From Drosophila miranda (Eukaryota; Arthropoda; Insecta; Diptera; Drosophilidae), in NCBI RefSeq assembly GCF_003369915.1, contig NC_046675.1, forward strand, positions 4,278,001-4,342,000: 64,000 bases of DNA, written 5' to 3'. Shown here in pieces: positions 63,228-64,000 of the stretch. The notes beneath the pieces were generated by a model. It saw nothing but the letters and a program-made list of their open reading frames with translations. It made no database searches and had not been told where the DNA came from. Position numbers and translations under genes: made by a program. Position 1 is the first letter of the stretch; the number at the start of each line of letters is the position of its first letter.

Positions 63228-64000
63228 TGCGCCGTGTCCGCCGTCCGTCTGCGCCTTCAGCCCCAAAAAAGATGCCGCTCCCTGTGCGTGTGCTGTGATG
63301 TCGCTGCTCCTGCTCCTGTTTCAGTGCAGTACTGCTTGGCTCACACTCTTATGTTTATAACTTTTTCATATATACTTAATTTGTACTGCTAGCTTTATTC
63401 GCGTTCGTTTTGGGCTTGGCTAACAATACCTCTGCCGTCGCTGCTACCTCTGCCGCCACTTCAGCACTTCTTTTGAGCAGTCATTTACACACACAGAGAA
63501 CAGACACAAAACGCACTCACAACACGCACACACACTCATCACTCTCACGACACAATTACAGCTTTAAAATCGACTCCTTCGCGGATTTTGTTTATCATTT
63601 TTTTTTTTAATTGTTTGATTGCACTTTTTCTCGCGGCTGGCTGGGCGCAGCCTTAACTCTTTAAACGCAAATTTCCAACGGCCACCGCATCACGAAAACT
63701 TGTTTAATTTTTTCCTTTTTTCTCTTCTTTTTTTTGTGTTAGACTTTTAGCCGCCGCCGCAGTGGCTACTTTTCTGCGTGTCGCTGCCACGGATCACAGT
63801 GGTTCAACCGCACATTCTTGCGCGTTTTCGTGTTGCTGTTATTAGTAACATTTCCGTTTTTCTTTTACCAGCATTTAATGGTGATTAATTCATTTTTTTA
63901 ACTCGGGGGAAAAATGCGCGATCCGCGACGTTGTTTTCAGTGGATTTATCGATAAAATATACCGTCCGACCCTCAGAAATATATCAAAATATACCATATG
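63228..64000 (-). promoter_or_regulatory. Efa6 5' UTR and upstream region
   Basis: There is no further coding. The region has several T- and CA-rich stretches typical of a fly leader and promoter. At the far end (63946-64000) lies a DRE-like TTATCGATAA next to TATACC-type words. Confidence 0.5.
63946..64000. promoter_or_regulatory. DRE plus motif-6-like array at window end
   Basis: TTATCGATAA is followed by AAATATACCGTCCGACCC and further ATATACC words. The same order of words occurs at 30310-30370 near mRpL45. The array is cut by the window edge, so the gene it serves, if any, may lie outside. Confidence 0.5.

Overview
The window is nuclear DNA of a fruit fly (Drosophila). The evidence is a set of multi-exon genes with short GT-AG introns (54-80 bp) among longer regulatory introns, glutamine-rich CAG-repeat exons, DRE (TATCGATA-type) and Ohler-motif-6-type promoter words, and recognisable fly orthologues: loco, mRpL45, the mitochondrial EF-G2 gene mRRF2, Efa6, Trax and an APLF-like gene. 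The exact species cannot be fixed from sequence alone. No tRNA, rRNA, CRISPR or intact transposon was seen.

Left end (1-6.5 kb). A tandem duplication with a 3,825-bp period has copied the end of Trax, the APLF-like gene and the first coding part of loco. The left copy begins inside APLF (cut by the window edge), lost about 740 bp including the loco start codon, and stops abruptly inside the loco PTB domain. There it joins the last intron acceptor of a 5'-truncated, frameshifted Trax copy. The right copy carries an intact APLF-like gene (minus strand) and the intact loco gene. The two copies are almost identical, so this is either very young or an assembly duplication.

loco (4.35-25.45 kb, plus strand). 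Three alternative first coding exons, all ending in phase 0, feed a common RGS - tandem Ras-binding domain - GoLoco body. The long form adds PDZ and PTB domains. The introns are long and hold presumptive regulatory DNA.

Kunitz array (25.9-28.9 kb, plus). Five tandem two-exon genes encode small secreted Kunitz-type proteins. They share a TATA promoter and an upstream block but carry different residues at the P1 specificity site.

Middle (29-43.6 kb). mRpL45 (minus); a 1.5-kb spacer with dispersed repeats; a large low-complexity coiled-coil gene of unknown function (minus); mRRF2 (minus), head to head with a Tex/SRBD1-like gene (plus). The seventh SRBD1-like intron contains a complete two-exon gene on the opposite strand.

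Right end (47-63.2 kb, minus). Efa6, an Arf6 exchange factor with PDZ, Sec7, PH and coiled-coil regions, has a 9.4-kb first intron and an alternative 3' end that would give a PDZ-only protein. The window closes in upstream DNA with a DRE plus motif-6-like array also found near mRpL45.

Coding exons of every multi-exon gene were joined by hand. In each case splice phases agree and the total is a multiple of three (Trax copy excepted).
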